Made by a program: the position numbers and the translations under genes. From Paracoccaceae bacterium (lineage in GTDB: Bacteria > Pseudomonadota > Alphaproteobacteria > Rhodobacterales > Rhodobacteraceae), in the NCBI GenBank assembly GCA_947461435.1, contig CANHLE010000014.1, positions 1-57,127 of the forward strand: a stretch of DNA of 57,127 bases, read 5' to 3'. Of this stretch, positions 1 to 9,255 are shown piece after piece. Positions within the stretch are counted from its first letter, which is position 1, and each line of letters starts with the position of its first letter. Under the pieces are notes generated by a model. The model saw only the letters and a program-made list of their open reading frames with translations. It was not told the DNA's origin and did no database searches.

Positions 1-1346
1 CCCCGCGAGGGGACATGCGCGATCAGGCGCGTCTTTCCGGCCCCTGCGGGCTTCATCTCGACCAGATCGCCCTTGCGCGGCCCCGTCAATTTTTCAATCA
101 CGGCGCCGGCATATTCATCATCGACATCAATCGTGACTTCTTCGATCGGTTCGCATTTCACGCCGTCAATTTCGGTAAACAGAACGCGAGGACGTGAAAT
201 GGACAGCTCAAACCCTTCGCGGCGCATGTTTTCGATCAAAACGCCCATCTGCAATTCACCGCGGCCGGCCACTTCAAACGCATCGCCGCCGGCGGTATCG
301 GTCACCTTGATCGCCACGTTGATCTCGGCCTCTTTCATGAGACGTTCGCGGATGACACGGCTTTGAACCTTGGTGCCTTCTTTTCCGGCCAACGGCGAAT
401 CGTTGATGCCGAATGTGACAGAAATGGTCGGCGGATCAATCGGTTGGGCGGGGATCGCCGTTTCGATTTCAAGCGCGCAAAGGGTGTCTGCCACCGTGGC
501 TTTTGACATCCCGGCCAGCGTGACAATATCGCCAGCCTCTGCCGCGTCGATGGCGACTTGTGTCAAGCCGCGAAACGCCAGGACTTTTGAAACACGGAAC
601 TGTTCAATCCGTTCGCCATCGCGGGCCAAAGCCTTGATCGTCTCACCGGCGCGAAGGGTACCAGCCTCGACACGGCCGGTCAGAATGCGGCCAATGAACG
701 GGTCTGCCGAAAGGGTTGTGGCCAACATCTGAAACGGTTCTGCCCGGCGCGAAATCTGTTTTGGCTGGGGCACGTGGCTTAGAACCAGATTGTACAGCGC
801 CGCAAGGTCTTTGCGTGGACCATCAAGGTTTTCATCGGCCCACCCGGACCGCCCGGATGCGTAAAGCACCGGGAAATCGAGTTGATCGTCATCGGCACCA
901 AGGTTCGCAAACAGGTCAAAAACTTCGTTCAGCGCCCGAGAAGGTTCGGCATCTGGTTTGTCGACTTTGTTAAGCACAACGATCGGCCGCAAGCCCAAAG
1001 CCAAGGCCTTGGATGTCACGAATTTCGTTTGGGGCATCGGCCCTTCGGCTGCGTCGACAAGAAGAACCACGCCGTCGACCATCGACAAGATCCGCTCCAC
1101 CTCGCCGCCGAAATCGGCGTGACCGGGGGTGTCAACGATGTTGATCCGCGTCCCCTCCCATTCCAGCGAGGTGCATTTCGCCAAAATCGTGATGCCGCGT
1201 TCGCGTTCGATGTCATTGCTGTCCATCGCCCGTTCAGACACGGCCTGATTGTCGCGGAATGAGCCGGACTGTTTCAAAAGCTCGTCAACGAGCGTTGTTT
1301 TGCCATGGTCGACGTGCGCGATAATGGCGATGTTGCGAAGCTCCAT
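1..1346 (-). CDS. typA: TypA/BipA ribosome-associated GTPase, N-terminal part
   Basis: The minus strand reads open from ATG at 1346 to the window edge, giving about 448 residues of an elongation-factor-like GTPase; the C-terminus is outside the window. The protein begins [19 protein letters not shown], so the P-loop (AHVDHGKT) is intact at the extreme N-terminus. It is followed by the switch region (RERGITI), DTPGHADF and NKVDKPDA, then a translation-factor beta-barrel and an EF-G-like domain. The short N-terminus with no IF2-like extension and the order of motifs fit TypA/BipA rather than LepA or EF-G. TypA binds the 70S ribosome and supports translation and ribosome assembly under stress. 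AGGAAAGAG lies about 10 bases before the start. It is divergent from the FkbM gene, with about 240 bases between them. Confidence 0.95.
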   Translation of the reverse strand, partial: MELRNIAIIAHVDHGKTTLVDELLKQSGSFRDNQAVSERAMDSNDIERERGITILAKCTSLEWEGTRINIVDTPGHADFGGEVERILSMVDGVVLLVDAAEGPMPQTKFVTSKALALGLRPIVVLNKVDKPDAEPSRALNEVFDLFANLGADDDQLDFPVLYASGRSGWADENLDGPRKDLAALYNLVLSHVPQPKQISRRAEPFQMLATTLSADPFIGRILTGRVEAGTLRAGETIKALARDGERIEQFRVSKVLAFRGLTQVAIDAAEAGDIVTLAGMSKATVADTLCALEIETAIPAQPIDPPTISVTFGINDSPLAGKEGTKVQSRVIRERLMKEAEINVAIKVTDTAGGDAFEVAGRGELQMGVLIENMRREGFELSISRPRVLFTEIDGVKCEPIEEVTIDVDDEYAGAVIEKLTGPRKGDLVEMKPAGAGKTRLIAHVPSR

Positions 1347-1590
1347 CGGGAGTGTCTCTTTCCTAAAGCGAATTTTGCCGGGGCTTACAGGGTTTCGCCC
1401 CCTTTGGCCAGTGCCACCTGACATCGACCTTGGTTCCACTGCCAGATGGCAATCAACCGGGGCAATTCGGTGCAATAAAGCCAACATGCCAACAGATTCG
1501 TAACGATTTTTCGGCCCTTGTTCGAAACCTCTTGCCAGATTCGAACATTTTGTGAAAATCGCACCAAAATTATAAGATTTGAGGCATAGC

Positions 1591-2427
1591 ATGGATGTGA
1601 AAGAAGCGCTGCTGGGCAGCCTTTCGGGCGCGCGCGAGCCGTCAGAAATGGCCGAGGCCATAAATTCATTGTCAAAGAAACTGGATCAGTTGATCAAACT
1701 GGCAGACGATCAAGTTCATTTGCAGCGCGTTGGCCTATTGGAACCGGGAAACATATTGCGGTTCTACACCAATGATGGCCAACAGATCGCAATGTCATTG
1801 CCAGAGGCGCAAGATGACTATGTGCAGCGGGTGATCCTGCGGACGCGCACATTTTTCGAGGCCAAGTTGCTGTCGATGGTGCATGCGATGTCTTTGGTTG
1901 ATCCGGCGAGTACGGTTTGCGACATCGGGGCAAATATCGGCAATCATACGATTTATTTCGGCAAGATGATGGGCGTGGGCCGCGTCTTGTGCTTTGAGCC
2001 TCAACCAGCGTGCTATGCGACGCTTGCGACCAATATAGACCTGAACGGCCTGTCCAACCATGCAACGGCCTACAACTGCCTTGTGGGCGCAGTCACCGGC
2101 AACGGACGTCTGGCACGGTTCAACTCTCGAAATCTTGGGGGCACGGTGTTTGAGCAAGCCGAAGATGGCGCGATCCCGATGTTTGCCCTTGATGATGTGA
2201 TCACGGCCGATGATCTGGCCGCGCTGGACCTGATCAAGATCGACGTTGAGGGGATGCAAGGTGATGTGTTGAAGGGGGCAGAGGGGGTGCTGGATGCACG
2301 CAAACCTGCCTTGTGGGTGGAAATCCTGGAAAAGGATCGCACCTATGCACAGACGGCGGCCTATCTTGGGCGCTTCGGCTACAAGTCAGAAAAACTGGGG
2401 CCGAATGATTTCATGTTTCGAGTCTGA
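1591..2427 (+). CDS. FkbM-family SAM-dependent methyltransferase
   Basis: A 278-residue protein. The N-terminal 60 residues look helical and are not recognisable. A Rossmann methyltransferase follows, with the SAM-binding motif DIGANIGN at about 111-118, the acidic residue in CFEP near 136, and the FkbM hallmark IKIDVEG at about 215-221 followed by a GAEGVL segment. FkbM enzymes O-methylate sugars or polyketide hydroxyls; the substrate here cannot be read from the sequence and no glycan cluster surrounds it. The ATG at 1591 is preferred over a TTG at 1579 because GAGG sits 6 bases before it. The gene stands alone, divergent from typA and convergent with icd. Confidence 0.85.
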   Translation: MDVKEALLGSLSGAREPSEMAEAINSLSKKLDQLIKLADDQVHLQRVGLLEPGNILRFYTNDGQQIAMSLPEAQDDYVQRVILRTRTFFEAKLLSMVHAMSLVDPASTVCDIGANIGNHTIYFGKMMGVGRVLCFEPQPACYATLATNIDLNGLSNHATAYNCLVGAVTGNGRLARFNSRNLGGTVFEQAEDGAIPMFALDDVITADDLAALDLIKIDVEGMQGDVLKGAEGVLDARKPALWVEILEKDRTYAQTAAYLGRFGYKSEKLGPNDFMFRV

Positions 2428-2439
2428 GAGTTAAGGCTG

Positions 2440-2473
2440 CGATCGGGCCGGAGTGACTAGTCAGGCCCGATCG
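2440..2473. terminator. Inverted repeat between convergent fkbM and icd
   Basis: A perfect 10-bp stem (2440-2449 with 2464-2473) encloses a 14-base loop that itself contains the palindrome TGACTAGTCA. It lies exactly between two convergent genes, so it probably ends both transcripts. Neither side has a long T run, so efficiency is uncertain. Confidence 0.55.
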
Positions 2474-2491
2474 ATTGAAGAAAGGGGCGGG

Positions 2492-3706
2492 TTAGCCGAC
2501 CAAGGCCTTGTTCAAATACTCATCAACCTTTTCAAGATATCCCATCGTCGTCAGCCATTTCTGGTCTGGGCCGACCAGCAAGGCAAGATCCTTGGTCATC
2601 CAGCCATCCTCGACCGTATCAACCGTTACCTTTTCCAAGGTTGTCGCAAAGCGCATCAAGGCCTCGTTGCTGTCCAACTTTGCCCGGTGCTTCAGCCCCC
2701 CCGTCCAGGCATAGATTGACGCCACCGAATTGGTTGATGTCGCTTTGCCCTTTTGATGTTCACGGAAATGACGGGTGACAGTGCCATGTGCCGCCTCAGC
2801 CTCCACGATTTTGCCATCGGGTGTCATCAGTACCGAGGTCATCAGACCAAGCGAGCCAAACCCTTGCGCTACGGTGTCTGATTGCACATCGCCGTCATAG
2901 TTTTTGCAGGCCCAGACATATCCGCCGGACCATTTCATGGCAGAGGCCACCATGTCATCGATCAGGCGATGCTCGTAGGTGATTCCCTTTGCCTTGAACA
3001 GATCCGCAAACTCTGCATCAAAAATCTGTTGGAACAGATCCTTGAACCGCCCGTCATAGGCCTTCAAGATTGTGTTTTTGGTCGACAGGTAAACCGGCCA
3101 TCCCTTGAGCAACCCATAGTTGAAGGACGAGCGCGCGAAGTCGATGATCGAATCATCCAAGTTGTACATGCCCATGTACACGCCGGCTGAGGGGGCTGAG
3201 TACACGTCTTTTTCAATGACGGTGCCGTCTTCCCCGACGAATTTCATCGTCAGCTTGCCTTTGCCCGGGAAATGGAAATCGGTCGCGCGGTACTGATCAC
3301 CAAAAGCATGGCGACCGATCACGATCGGTTTGGTCCAGCCGGGAACAAGCCGCGGTACATTTCGGCAGATGATCGGTTCGCGAAAAATGACGCCGCCCAG
3401 AATGTTGCGGATGGTCCCGTTTGGTGACTTCCACATCTGTTTCAGGCCGAATTCTTCGACCCGCTGTTCGTCTGGTGTGATTGTGGCGCATTTCACGCCC
3501 ACGCCGTAGGTCTTGATGGCCTCCGCCGAGTCGATGGTGATCTGGTCGTTTGTGCGGTCCCGCTCTTCGATTCCCAGATCATAGTATTTAAGATCGATGT
3601 CCAGATAGGGCAGGATCAGTTTTTGCTTGATGAAATCCCAGATAATCCGGGTCATCTCGTCCCCGTCAAGTTCGACAACGGGATTTGCCACCTTGATTTT
3701 GGTCAT
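2492..3706 (-). CDS. icd: Isocitrate dehydrogenase, NADP-dependent, dimeric type
   Basis: A 404-residue protein of the eukaryote-like homodimeric NADP isocitrate dehydrogenase subfamily usual in alphaproteobacteria (the E. coli enzyme belongs to a different subfamily). Visible motifs are the N-terminal [10 protein letters not shown], the substrate-binding KSPNGTIRN near 94-102, the arginine-bearing PRLVPGW, LIDDMVA near 250, the metal-binding YDGDVQSD and the nucleotide-binding AAHGTVTRH near 310. It oxidatively decarboxylates isocitrate to 2-oxoglutarate in the TCA cycle and supplies NADPH. AAAGGACAG precedes the ATG at 3706. The length is normal and all motifs look intact. Confidence 0.97.
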   Translation of the reverse strand: MTKIKVANPVVELDGDEMTRIIWDFIKQKLILPYLDIDLKYYDLGIEERDRTNDQITIDSAEAIKTYGVGVKCATITPDEQRVEEFGLKQMWKSPNGTIRNILGGVIFREPIICRNVPRLVPGWTKPIVIGRHAFGDQYRATDFHFPGKGKLTMKFVGEDGTVIEKDVYSAPSAGVYMGMYNLDDSIIDFARSSFNYGLLKGWPVYLSTKNTILKAYDGRFKDLFQQIFDAEFADLFKAKGITYEHRLIDDMVASAMKWSGGYVWACKNYDGDVQSDTVAQGFGSLGLMTSVLMTPDGKIVEAEAAHGTVTRHFREHQKGKATSTNSVASIYAWTGGLKHRAKLDSNEALMRFATTLEKVTVDTVEDGWMTKDLALLVGPDQKWLTTMGYLEKVDEYLNKALVG

Positions 3707-3796
3707 ATTCTGTCCTTTCGGAAATGAATGCGTTCGGTTCTGTCTATGCGAAGTTTCCTCGATAGAAAAGATGGCATGCGACGGTATACCAATTCA

Positions 3797-4387
3797 TTAA
3801 AGCGGCTTGAAATATGCGGTTGTCTTGGTCTTGACCCATGACCAAAGGGCAGGCGCCCCGCGCGCAATCTTCACGCCGACCCGCGTTTCAAGTTGATCTG
3901 CCGTCACATTGTATGTGAGCCACGTACCGCCGCCAGATTTCAGATTGGCCATGACGGGCTGAACCCGGTCCAAGGACTTTGCAAAGATTGAATCTGGCGA
4001 TTGCGCCGCCTCGAACTCTTCCCACAGCGCTTTCAGTTCGCCCCCTAAGTCATTAGGAAGAAGCCCAAAAATCCGCTCTGCGGCCTTTGCCTCGGCCAGT
4101 TGAGTGTCGGTGCTGCCATGCGCCAAACCATTTGCCGAATGGATCGGGACATCACCGACGTCAATTTCGACGAGATCATGGATCAGCAGCATCTTGATCA
4201 CGCGGTTGAGATCAACCTGTGGTTCGGCTTGATCGGCCAAAATGAGGGCGTAAAGGGCCAAGTGCCAGGAATGTTCTCCCGAGTTTTCCGGACGTGACCC
4301 ATCGACAAGCGTGGTGGCCCGAAGGACCGACTTTAACCGATCTGCTTCATTCAAAAAGGCAAATTGTGCCTCTAATCGTTCCGTCAA
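3797..4387 (-). CDS. HD-domain phosphohydrolase, YfbR/HDDC2-like
   Basis: A 196-residue single-domain HD protein. The metal-binding set is visible: H39 in GEHSWH, the H70-D71 pair in LLIHDLVE, and D140 in KSLDRVQP. The order and spacing match the HD_3 group that includes 5'-deoxynucleotidases (YfbR, human HDDC2), so a nucleotide monophosphatase role is likely; the substrate is inferred. It is the last gene of a three-gene operon. Its ATG overlaps the stop of the preceding 85-residue gene by 4 bases, which suggests translational coupling. Confidence 0.85.
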   Translation of the reverse strand: MTERLEAQFAFLNEADRLKSVLRATTLVDGSRPENSGEHSWHLALYALILADQAEPQVDLNRVIKMLLIHDLVEIDVGDVPIHSANGLAHGSTDTQLAEAKAAERIFGLLPNDLGGELKALWEEFEAAQSPDSIFAKSLDRVQPVMANLKSGGGTWLTYNVTADQLETRVGVKIARGAPALWSWVKTKTTAYFKPL

Positions 4388-4641
4388 TGCCCACTGCCTA
4401 ACGGGGCGCTGGGTGCGGCCTTCCCACTTTTCTTTGAATCCAAGCTCCGCTCCAAGAACTCACGGCCCTTTTTTTCAGCCAGGATGACCTTGATGGCCGT
4501 ATTGAAGGCTTCCTGCATCGTGGGTGACGTTTCGATCAGAACCTTCGAAACCTTGTCGTAAAACCGATCGTCATCAAGCTCGCCAAGGGCGTCACAAACA
4601 TCCATCGCCAGCTTTGCGGCCAACTCATCAACCAATGCCAT
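4384..4641 (-). CDS. Conserved hypothetical protein, 85 residues
   Basis: I do not recognise a family. It is a small, mostly helical, acidic protein (LDDDRFYDKVSKV; SPTMQEAFNTAIKV) with a charged ERSLDSKKS stretch and a loose C-terminal tail. It has no cysteine cluster, signal peptide or membrane segment. Its start directly abuts the stop of the alpha/beta hydrolase gene (no gap), and its stop overlaps the start of the HD hydrolase gene by 4 bases. It is therefore very probably translated with both neighbours, and may be a partner or small regulator of one of them. Confidence 0.75.
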   Translation of the reverse strand: MALVDELAAKLAMDVCDALGELDDDRFYDKVSKVLIETSPTMQEAFNTAIKVILAEKKGREFLERSLDSKKSGKAAPSAPLGSGH

Positions 4642-5301
4642 TTAACGCGTCGCCTCCGTTAACCTCCGCTTCACATAAGAGCTGACCGTATCGATCATCG
4701 GCTTCATGTGATGCTCTTCATCTTTAAAAAAGTGATCCGCGCCTTCAATTTCAGTATGGGTGACGGTGATGCCCTTTTGCTCGTGCAGCTTGCTCACCAA
4801 GGTGCGGGTGTCTTTGGGGGGCGCAACCTTGTCGGCAGTGCCATTTATCACCAAACCCGATGCAGGGCAGGGCGCCAAGAAAGAGAAATCATACATGTTC
4901 GCTGGCGGCGCGACGGAAATGAAACCTGTGATCTCGGGGCGGCGCATCAAAAGCTGCATCCCGATCCAAGCCCCAAAAGAGAACCCCGCCACCCAGCAAT
5001 GTTTGGCATTTTGGTTCATGGCCTGCAGATAATCGAGCGACGACGCCGCGTCTGACAACTCTCCAATCCCCATGTCGTATTCGCCTTGGCTTCGTCCCAC
5101 GCCGCGGAAATTGAAGCGAAGCACCGAGAAGCCAAGGTTGTAAAAAGCGTAGTGCAGATTGTAGACCACTTTGTTGTTCATCGTTCCCCCATAATTTGGG
5201 TGGGGATGAAGAACGATGGCGATTGGTGCATCGCGCTCTTTTTGGGGATGATAGCGGCCTTCAAGTCGCCCTTCCGGGCCCGGGAAAATCACTTCTGGCA
5301 T
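4642..5301 (-). CDS. Alpha/beta hydrolase (dienelactone-hydrolase/S33-like)
   Basis: A 219-residue alpha/beta hydrolase. It shows LHPHPNYGGTMNN at the oxyanion region, NFRGVGRSQG, the nucleophile elbow GFSFG with Ser108, Asp157 in NGTADKV and His190 in GADHFF, so the catalytic triad is complete. This subfamily is widespread in proteobacteria and its physiological ester or peptide substrate is usually unknown. It is the first gene of the operon with the 85-residue protein and the HD hydrolase. The start at 5301 faces iscR across about 150 bases. Confidence 0.85.
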   Translation of the reverse strand: MPEVIFPGPEGRLEGRYHPQKERDAPIAIVLHPHPNYGGTMNNKVVYNLHYAFYNLGFSVLRFNFRGVGRSQGEYDMGIGELSDAASSLDYLQAMNQNAKHCWVAGFSFGAWIGMQLLMRRPEITGFISVAPPANMYDFSFLAPCPASGLVINGTADKVAPPKDTRTLVSKLHEQKGITVTHTEIEGADHFFKDEEHHMKPMIDTVSSYVKRRLTEATR

Positions 5302-5453
5302 GTTATCTGTCGCCTATTTGGAGCTAATTCTTGACGAAATCGCTCAGAGTTTTTAGAACCGTTCCAAAGACGCTGCTTCGTGCCCCTGCGGTCCATCCGG
5401 TTTTCAGGTAATGGGCAGGGGAAGCTACGTCAATCAATTTAGGCGGAAGAATT
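5302..5453. promoter_or_regulatory. Divergent promoter region, hydrolase operon / iscR-suf operon
   Basis: This 152-base gap must hold the promoters of both divergent operons. In Rhodobacteraceae the isc-suf operon is controlled by iron through IscR and Irr. I could not assign a specific operator with confidence. Confidence 0.5.
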
Positions 5454-5912
5454 ATGAAACTCTCGACCAAAGGTCGTTACGCGATGGTGGCTTTGGCAGA
5501 TTTGGCCTTGGCGGATGGGGATGATTTGATGTCCTTGGCGGCGATTTCAAAGCGTCAAGACGTTTCACTGCCCTATCTTGAACAGCTTTTCGTCAAGCTG
5601 CGCCGGGCGGGTCTGGTCGAAGCAGTTCGCGGGCCCGGCGGCGGCTATCGGCTGGCGCGCAGTCCTGATTCCATTCGAATATCCGAGATCCTAGAAGCGG
5701 TGGAAGAAACGGTCGATGCGATGCACACTGGGGCAGGGGCCAACGGCGGACTGTCAGGCACCCGGGCCCAAAGCTTGACCAACCGTCTCTGGGAAAGCCT
5801 TTCGGCGAATGTGTTTGTCTTTTTGCACACAACGCGGTTGTCCGACGTCATCAGAAACGAATTGACGCCTTGCCCGGCGGTGCCGGCGCTTCTTCGGGTG
5901 GTGGACGAGTGA
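5454..5912 (+). CDS. iscR: Rrf2-family regulator IscR, single-cysteine Rhodobacteraceae type
   Basis: A 152-residue Rrf2 winged-helix protein: MKLSTKGRYAMVAL at the start, a recognition helix around VSLPYLEQLFVKL, and the wing VRGPGGGYRLAR. In E. coli IscR three cysteines near 92-104 bind the [2Fe-2S] cluster. Here the whole protein has one cysteine, C140, near the C-terminus. Rhodobacter sphaeroides IscR is a known example of this single-cysteine type and still represses Fe-S biogenesis genes. As first gene of the suf operon it probably autoregulates. GGAAGA precedes the ATG. The stop overlaps the next start by 4 bases (GTGA). Confidence 0.93.
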   Translation: MKLSTKGRYAMVALADLALADGDDLMSLAAISKRQDVSLPYLEQLFVKLRRAGLVEAVRGPGGGYRLARSPDSIRISEILEAVEETVDAMHTGAGANGGLSGTRAQSLTNRLWESLSANVFVFLHTTRLSDVIRNELTPCPAVPALLRVVDE

Positions 5913-6952
5913 GCCGCATCTATCTGGACTGGAACGCGACAACACCTTTGCGGGAAGAAGCGCGGTTTGCGATGGTTTCCGCGATGGATATTCTGGGGAA
6001 CCCGTCATCGGTGCATTCCGAAGGCCGTGCTGCAAAGAGCCTGATGGAAAAATCCAGGGCCAAGATTGCGACGGCACTTGGCGCCCATGGCGCTGACATC
6101 ATTTTCACGTCTGGGGCGACAGAGGCCGCCGCTTTGGCCTGCGCGGGGCGGGGGCTTTTGGCAGGTGATATTGAACACGAGGCCGTATCGGCCTGGTGCC
6201 AGACCGACTTGGATGTTTCCCCGGCTGGAGACGTCATCGTCAAAGATCCAACAAAAAGCGCGCTGCAGATAGCCAACTCTGAAACAGGCATTGTGCAAAC
6301 TTTGCCTCGTGGTCTGGCCGTGTCCGACCTGACGCAGGGCTTTGGCAAGTTGCCTTTGGCGTTTAACTGGCTTGGCTGCGATATGGGTTTGATTTCGGCA
6401 CACAAACTGGGGGGACCCAAGGGGATAGGGGCCTTGGTGGTGCGCCGTGGTTTGGATGTCACCTCGCACTTGAAGGGCGGGGGGCAGGAAATGGGCCGGC
6501 GCGCGGGTACCGAAAACCTGCTTGGGATCGCAGGATTTGCGGCCGCCGCGGAGGCTGCGTCTGTCGATTTGGCCAATGGAATATGGGAAGAAGTTGCGGA
6601 AATTAGAAATATTCTAGATTCGGCATTGTCGAGCTTTGAATTTGAGACTATTTCAGTCGGGAAATCGGTTGAACGGTTGCCGAACACGTTGTGCCTGATC
6701 GCGCCCGACTGGAAAGGCGAGACTCAGGTGATGGCGATGGACCTTGCGGGCTATGCCGTTTCAGCAGGATCGGCGTGCTCGTCAGGCAAGGTAAAGGCCA
6801 GCCGGGTTTTGAAAGCGATGGGCTTTGGTGAAGAGCGGGCGGCACAAGCCATTCGCATTTCCATTGGCCCCGGAACGTCAAAAGATCAGGTTCTTCGATT
6901 TGCAGAGGCCTGGGGCAAAGAATATCGGCGCATCCGGCAGCGGATGATCTGA
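5909..6952 (+). CDS. Class V aminotransferase, IscS/NifS-like cysteine desulfurase (compact)
   Basis: A 347-residue PLP enzyme starting at GTG 5909, which overlaps the iscR stop. It begins [13 protein letters not shown], then shows FTSGATEA (phosphate binding), IEHEAV (the histidine stacking on PLP), [10 protein letters not shown] with the Schiff-base Lys166, RAGTEN, and the mobile cysteine loop SAGSACSSG with Cys290. It mobilises sulfur from cysteine for Fe-S assembly. It is about 50 residues shorter than typical IscS; the region between the TSGATEA and NSETG motifs is reduced. All catalytic residues remain. The locus also encodes SufS, so two desulfurases share one operon, as in other Rhodobacteraceae. 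Confidence 0.9.
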   Translation: MSRIYLDWNATTPLREEARFAMVSAMDILGNPSSVHSEGRAAKSLMEKSRAKIATALGAHGADIIFTSGATEAAALACAGRGLLAGDIEHEAVSAWCQTDLDVSPAGDVIVKDPTKSALQIANSETGIVQTLPRGLAVSDLTQGFGKLPLAFNWLGCDMGLISAHKLGGPKGIGALVVRRGLDVTSHLKGGGQEMGRRAGTENLLGIAGFAAAAEAASVDLANGIWEEVAEIRNILDSALSSFEFETISVGKSVERLPNTLCLIAPDWKGETQVMAMDLAGYAVSAGSACSSGKVKASRVLKAMGFGEERAAQAIRISIGPGTSKDQVLRFAEAWGKEYRRIRQRMI

Positions 6953-6966
6953 GGAAAGAGGGCGAC

Positions 6967-8475
6967 ATGGCCATGTTGGAAACCGAAGTGCGCGATGGGG
7001 TTGATCGGGAAACCGTCGAGGCCGTTCAAGCCATGTCTGGCAAGTACAAATATGGCTGGGAAACAGAAATTGAAATGGACTATGCCCCCAAGGGTTTGTC
7101 CGAAGATATTGTGCGACTGATTTCAAGCAAGAACGATGAGCCGGCGTGGATGCTTGAGTGGCGTTTGGCGGCCTATCGTCGCTGGGTCAAGATGGAAGAA
7201 CCACATTGGGCGATGCTGGCGTATCCTGCGATCGACTACCAAGATCAGTATTATTATGCCAAACCAAAAAGCATGTCGGTCAAGCCCAAATCTTTGGAAG
7301 AGGTTGATCCCAAGCTGCTGGCAACCTATGCAAAACTTGGCATTCCCCTAAAAGAGCAGGCCCTGCTTGCCGGAGTGGAGGCCCCCGAAGGTGAACGCCG
7401 CGTTGCTGTGGATGCCGTTTTTGATTCCGTTTCGGTCGGGACCACATTCAAAGCGGAACTTGCAAAAGCGGGCGTCATTTTCTGCTCAATCTCAGAGGCG
7501 ATCCGCGAGCATCCTGAGTTGGTGAAGCAGTATATCGGGTCTGTTGTGCCGCCGTCGGACAATTTTTTTGCCACGCTGAACTGCGCTGTCTTTACGGATG
7601 GATCGTTTGTGTACATTCCGCCGGGCACCAGATGCCCGATGGAACTGTCGACCTATTTCCGCATCAACGCGGAAAACACTGGCCAGTTCGAGCGCACCTT
7701 GATTATTGCCGACAAGGGCAGCTATGTCAGCTATCTTGAGGGGTGCACTGCGCCCAAGCGGGACACCCACCAACTGCATGCCGCGGTCGTTGAACTGGTC
7801 ATTCTTGATGATGCCGAAGTAAAGTATTCCACAGTTCAGAATTGGTACCCGGGCGATGAGAACGGCAAGGGCGGCATTTACAACTTTGTGACGAAACGGG
7901 CCGATTGCCGGGGCGACCGATCAAAAGTGATGTGGACGCAGGTTGAAACCGGTTCCGCCATCACGTGGAAATACCCATCGTGCATCTTGCGCGGCGATGA
8001 CTCTCAAGGAGAGTTCTATTCGATTGCCATTGCCAACAATGCCCAGCAAGCCGACACCGGTACGAAGATGATCCACCTTGGCAAGAACACCAAGTCGCGC
8101 ATCGTTTCAAAGGGCATCTCGGCGGGGCGGGCACAGAACACCTATCGGGGTCTTGTGTCGATGCACCCAAAGGCCAAGAATTCGCGCAATTACACCCAAT
8201 GTGACAGCCTGTTGATTGGCGATAAATGCGGGGCGCATACGGTTCCCTATATCGAGGTCAAGAACAACTCCAGCCGGGTAGAGCACGAAGCCACAACCTC
8301 CAAAGTGGATGAAGATCAACTGTTCTATTGCCGCTCTCGCGGCATGGATGAGGAAGAGGCTGTCGCCTTGGTCGTCAACGGCTTCTGCAAGGAAGTCTTG
8401 CAGGCCCTGCCGATGGAATTCGCCATGGAGGCGCAAAGCCTTGTTGCCATTTCACTTGAAGGCTCTGTCGGGTAA
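6967..8475 (+). CDS. sufB: Fe-S cluster assembly scaffold subunit SufB
   Basis: A 502-residue SufB, normal length. Typical segments include a tyrosine-rich [61 protein letters not shown], the [16 protein letters not shown] segment, and a right-handed beta-helix core ending in CDSLLIGD and [21 protein letters not shown]. The conserved cysteine and glutamate used for cluster assembly at the SufB-SufD interface lie in the core. It forms SufBC2D with the next two products. AGGAAAGAG precedes the ATG, 14 bases after the desulfurase stop. Confidence 0.97.
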   Translation: MAMLETEVRDGVDRETVEAVQAMSGKYKYGWETEIEMDYAPKGLSEDIVRLISSKNDEPAWMLEWRLAAYRRWVKMEEPHWAMLAYPAIDYQDQYYYAKPKSMSVKPKSLEEVDPKLLATYAKLGIPLKEQALLAGVEAPEGERRVAVDAVFDSVSVGTTFKAELAKAGVIFCSISEAIREHPELVKQYIGSVVPPSDNFFATLNCAVFTDGSFVYIPPGTRCPMELSTYFRINAENTGQFERTLIIADKGSYVSYLEGCTAPKRDTHQLHAAVVELVILDDAEVKYSTVQNWYPGDENGKGGIYNFVTKRADCRGDRSKVMWTQVETGSAITWKYPSCILRGDDSQGEFYSIAIANNAQQADTGTKMIHLGKNTKSRIVSKGISAGRAQNTYRGLVSMHPKAKNSRNYTQCDSLLIGDKCGAHTVPYIEVKNNSSRVEHEATTSKVDEDQLFYCRSRGMDEEEAVALVVNGFCKEVLQALPMEFAMEAQSLVAISLEGSVG

Positions 8476-8499
8476 ATCCGGCGAGTAAGGAACATCAAT

Positions 8500-9255
8500 A
8501 TGCTTGAAATCAATAACCTGCACGTCAAACTTGAAGAAGAAGACAAGGTCATTTTGCGCGGCGTCGACTTGAAAGTTGGCGCAGGCGAAGTCCATGCGAT
8601 CATGGGGCCCAACGGATCTGGCAAATCGACATTGTCCTATGTGCTGTCGGGTCGTGACGGCTATACGGTGACGGACGGATCGGCCCAGCTTGATGGGCAA
8701 GAGCTGCTGGAGATGGAGCCTGAAGACCGCGCGGCGGCAGGTCTGTTTTTGGCGTTTCAATACCCCGTTGAGATTCCGGGTGTTGGCAATATGACATTCC
8801 TGCGGACGGCGGTGAACGCCCAACGCAAGAAGCGGGCGGAGCCTGAAATGTCTGCCGGTGAATTCTTGAAAGTCGTGCGGGAAAAAGCAAAAACCCTGAA
8901 AATCGATGCCGACATGCTAAAACGCCCGGTGAACGTTGGGTTTTCCGGTGGTGAGAAAAAGCGCAACGAAATCCTTCAGATGGCCATGCTGGAACCCAAG
9001 ATGTGCATCTTGGATGAAACGGATTCCGGTCTGGACGTTGATGCGATGAAACTGGTTGCCGACGGTGTGAATGCGTTAAGAGGTGCGGGTCGTTCTTTTC
9101 TGGTGATCACGCACTATCAACGTCTTTTGGATCATATAAAGCCTGATGTGGTGCATATCATGTCCGCAGGCCGGATCATAAAGACCGGGGGGCCGGAACT
9201 GGCGTTGGAAGTGGAACACAATGGTTATGCCGATCTGCTGGCCGAGGTGAAGTAA
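8500..9255 (+). CDS. sufC: Fe-S assembly ATPase SufC
   Basis: A 251-residue ABC-type ATPase. Walker A GPNGSGKST is at 36-44. The Q-loop FQYPVEIPGV is typical of SufC, the signature is FSGGEKKRNE, Walker B is CILDETDSGLD, and the switch histidine is in VITHYQRLLDHI. The single ATPase powers conformational change of SufB-SufD during cluster assembly and does not transport anything. Its TAA overlaps the sufD ATG by one base. Confidence 0.97.
   Translation: MLEINNLHVKLEEEDKVILRGVDLKVGAGEVHAIMGPNGSGKSTLSYVLSGRDGYTVTDGSAQLDGQELLEMEPEDRAAAGLFLAFQYPVEIPGVGNMTFLRTAVNAQRKKRAEPEMSAGEFLKVVREKAKTLKIDADMLKRPVNVGFSGGEKKRNEILQMAMLEPKMCILDETDSGLDVDAMKLVADGVNALRGAGRSFLVITHYQRLLDHIKPDVVHIMSAGRIIKTGGPELALEVEHNGYADLLAEVK

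Noticed and set aside
5302-5453. Search for an IscR/iron operator upstream of iscR
   Set aside because: I could not recall the consensus precisely enough to assign a site honestly; several partial inverted repeats are present but none is convincing.
5920-6687. Long 255-codon open frame antisense to the cysteine desulfurase gene
   Set aside because: It is antisense to a gene with complete family motifs, its product has no recognisable domain, and it has the composition expected from the reverse of a GC-biased codon pattern.
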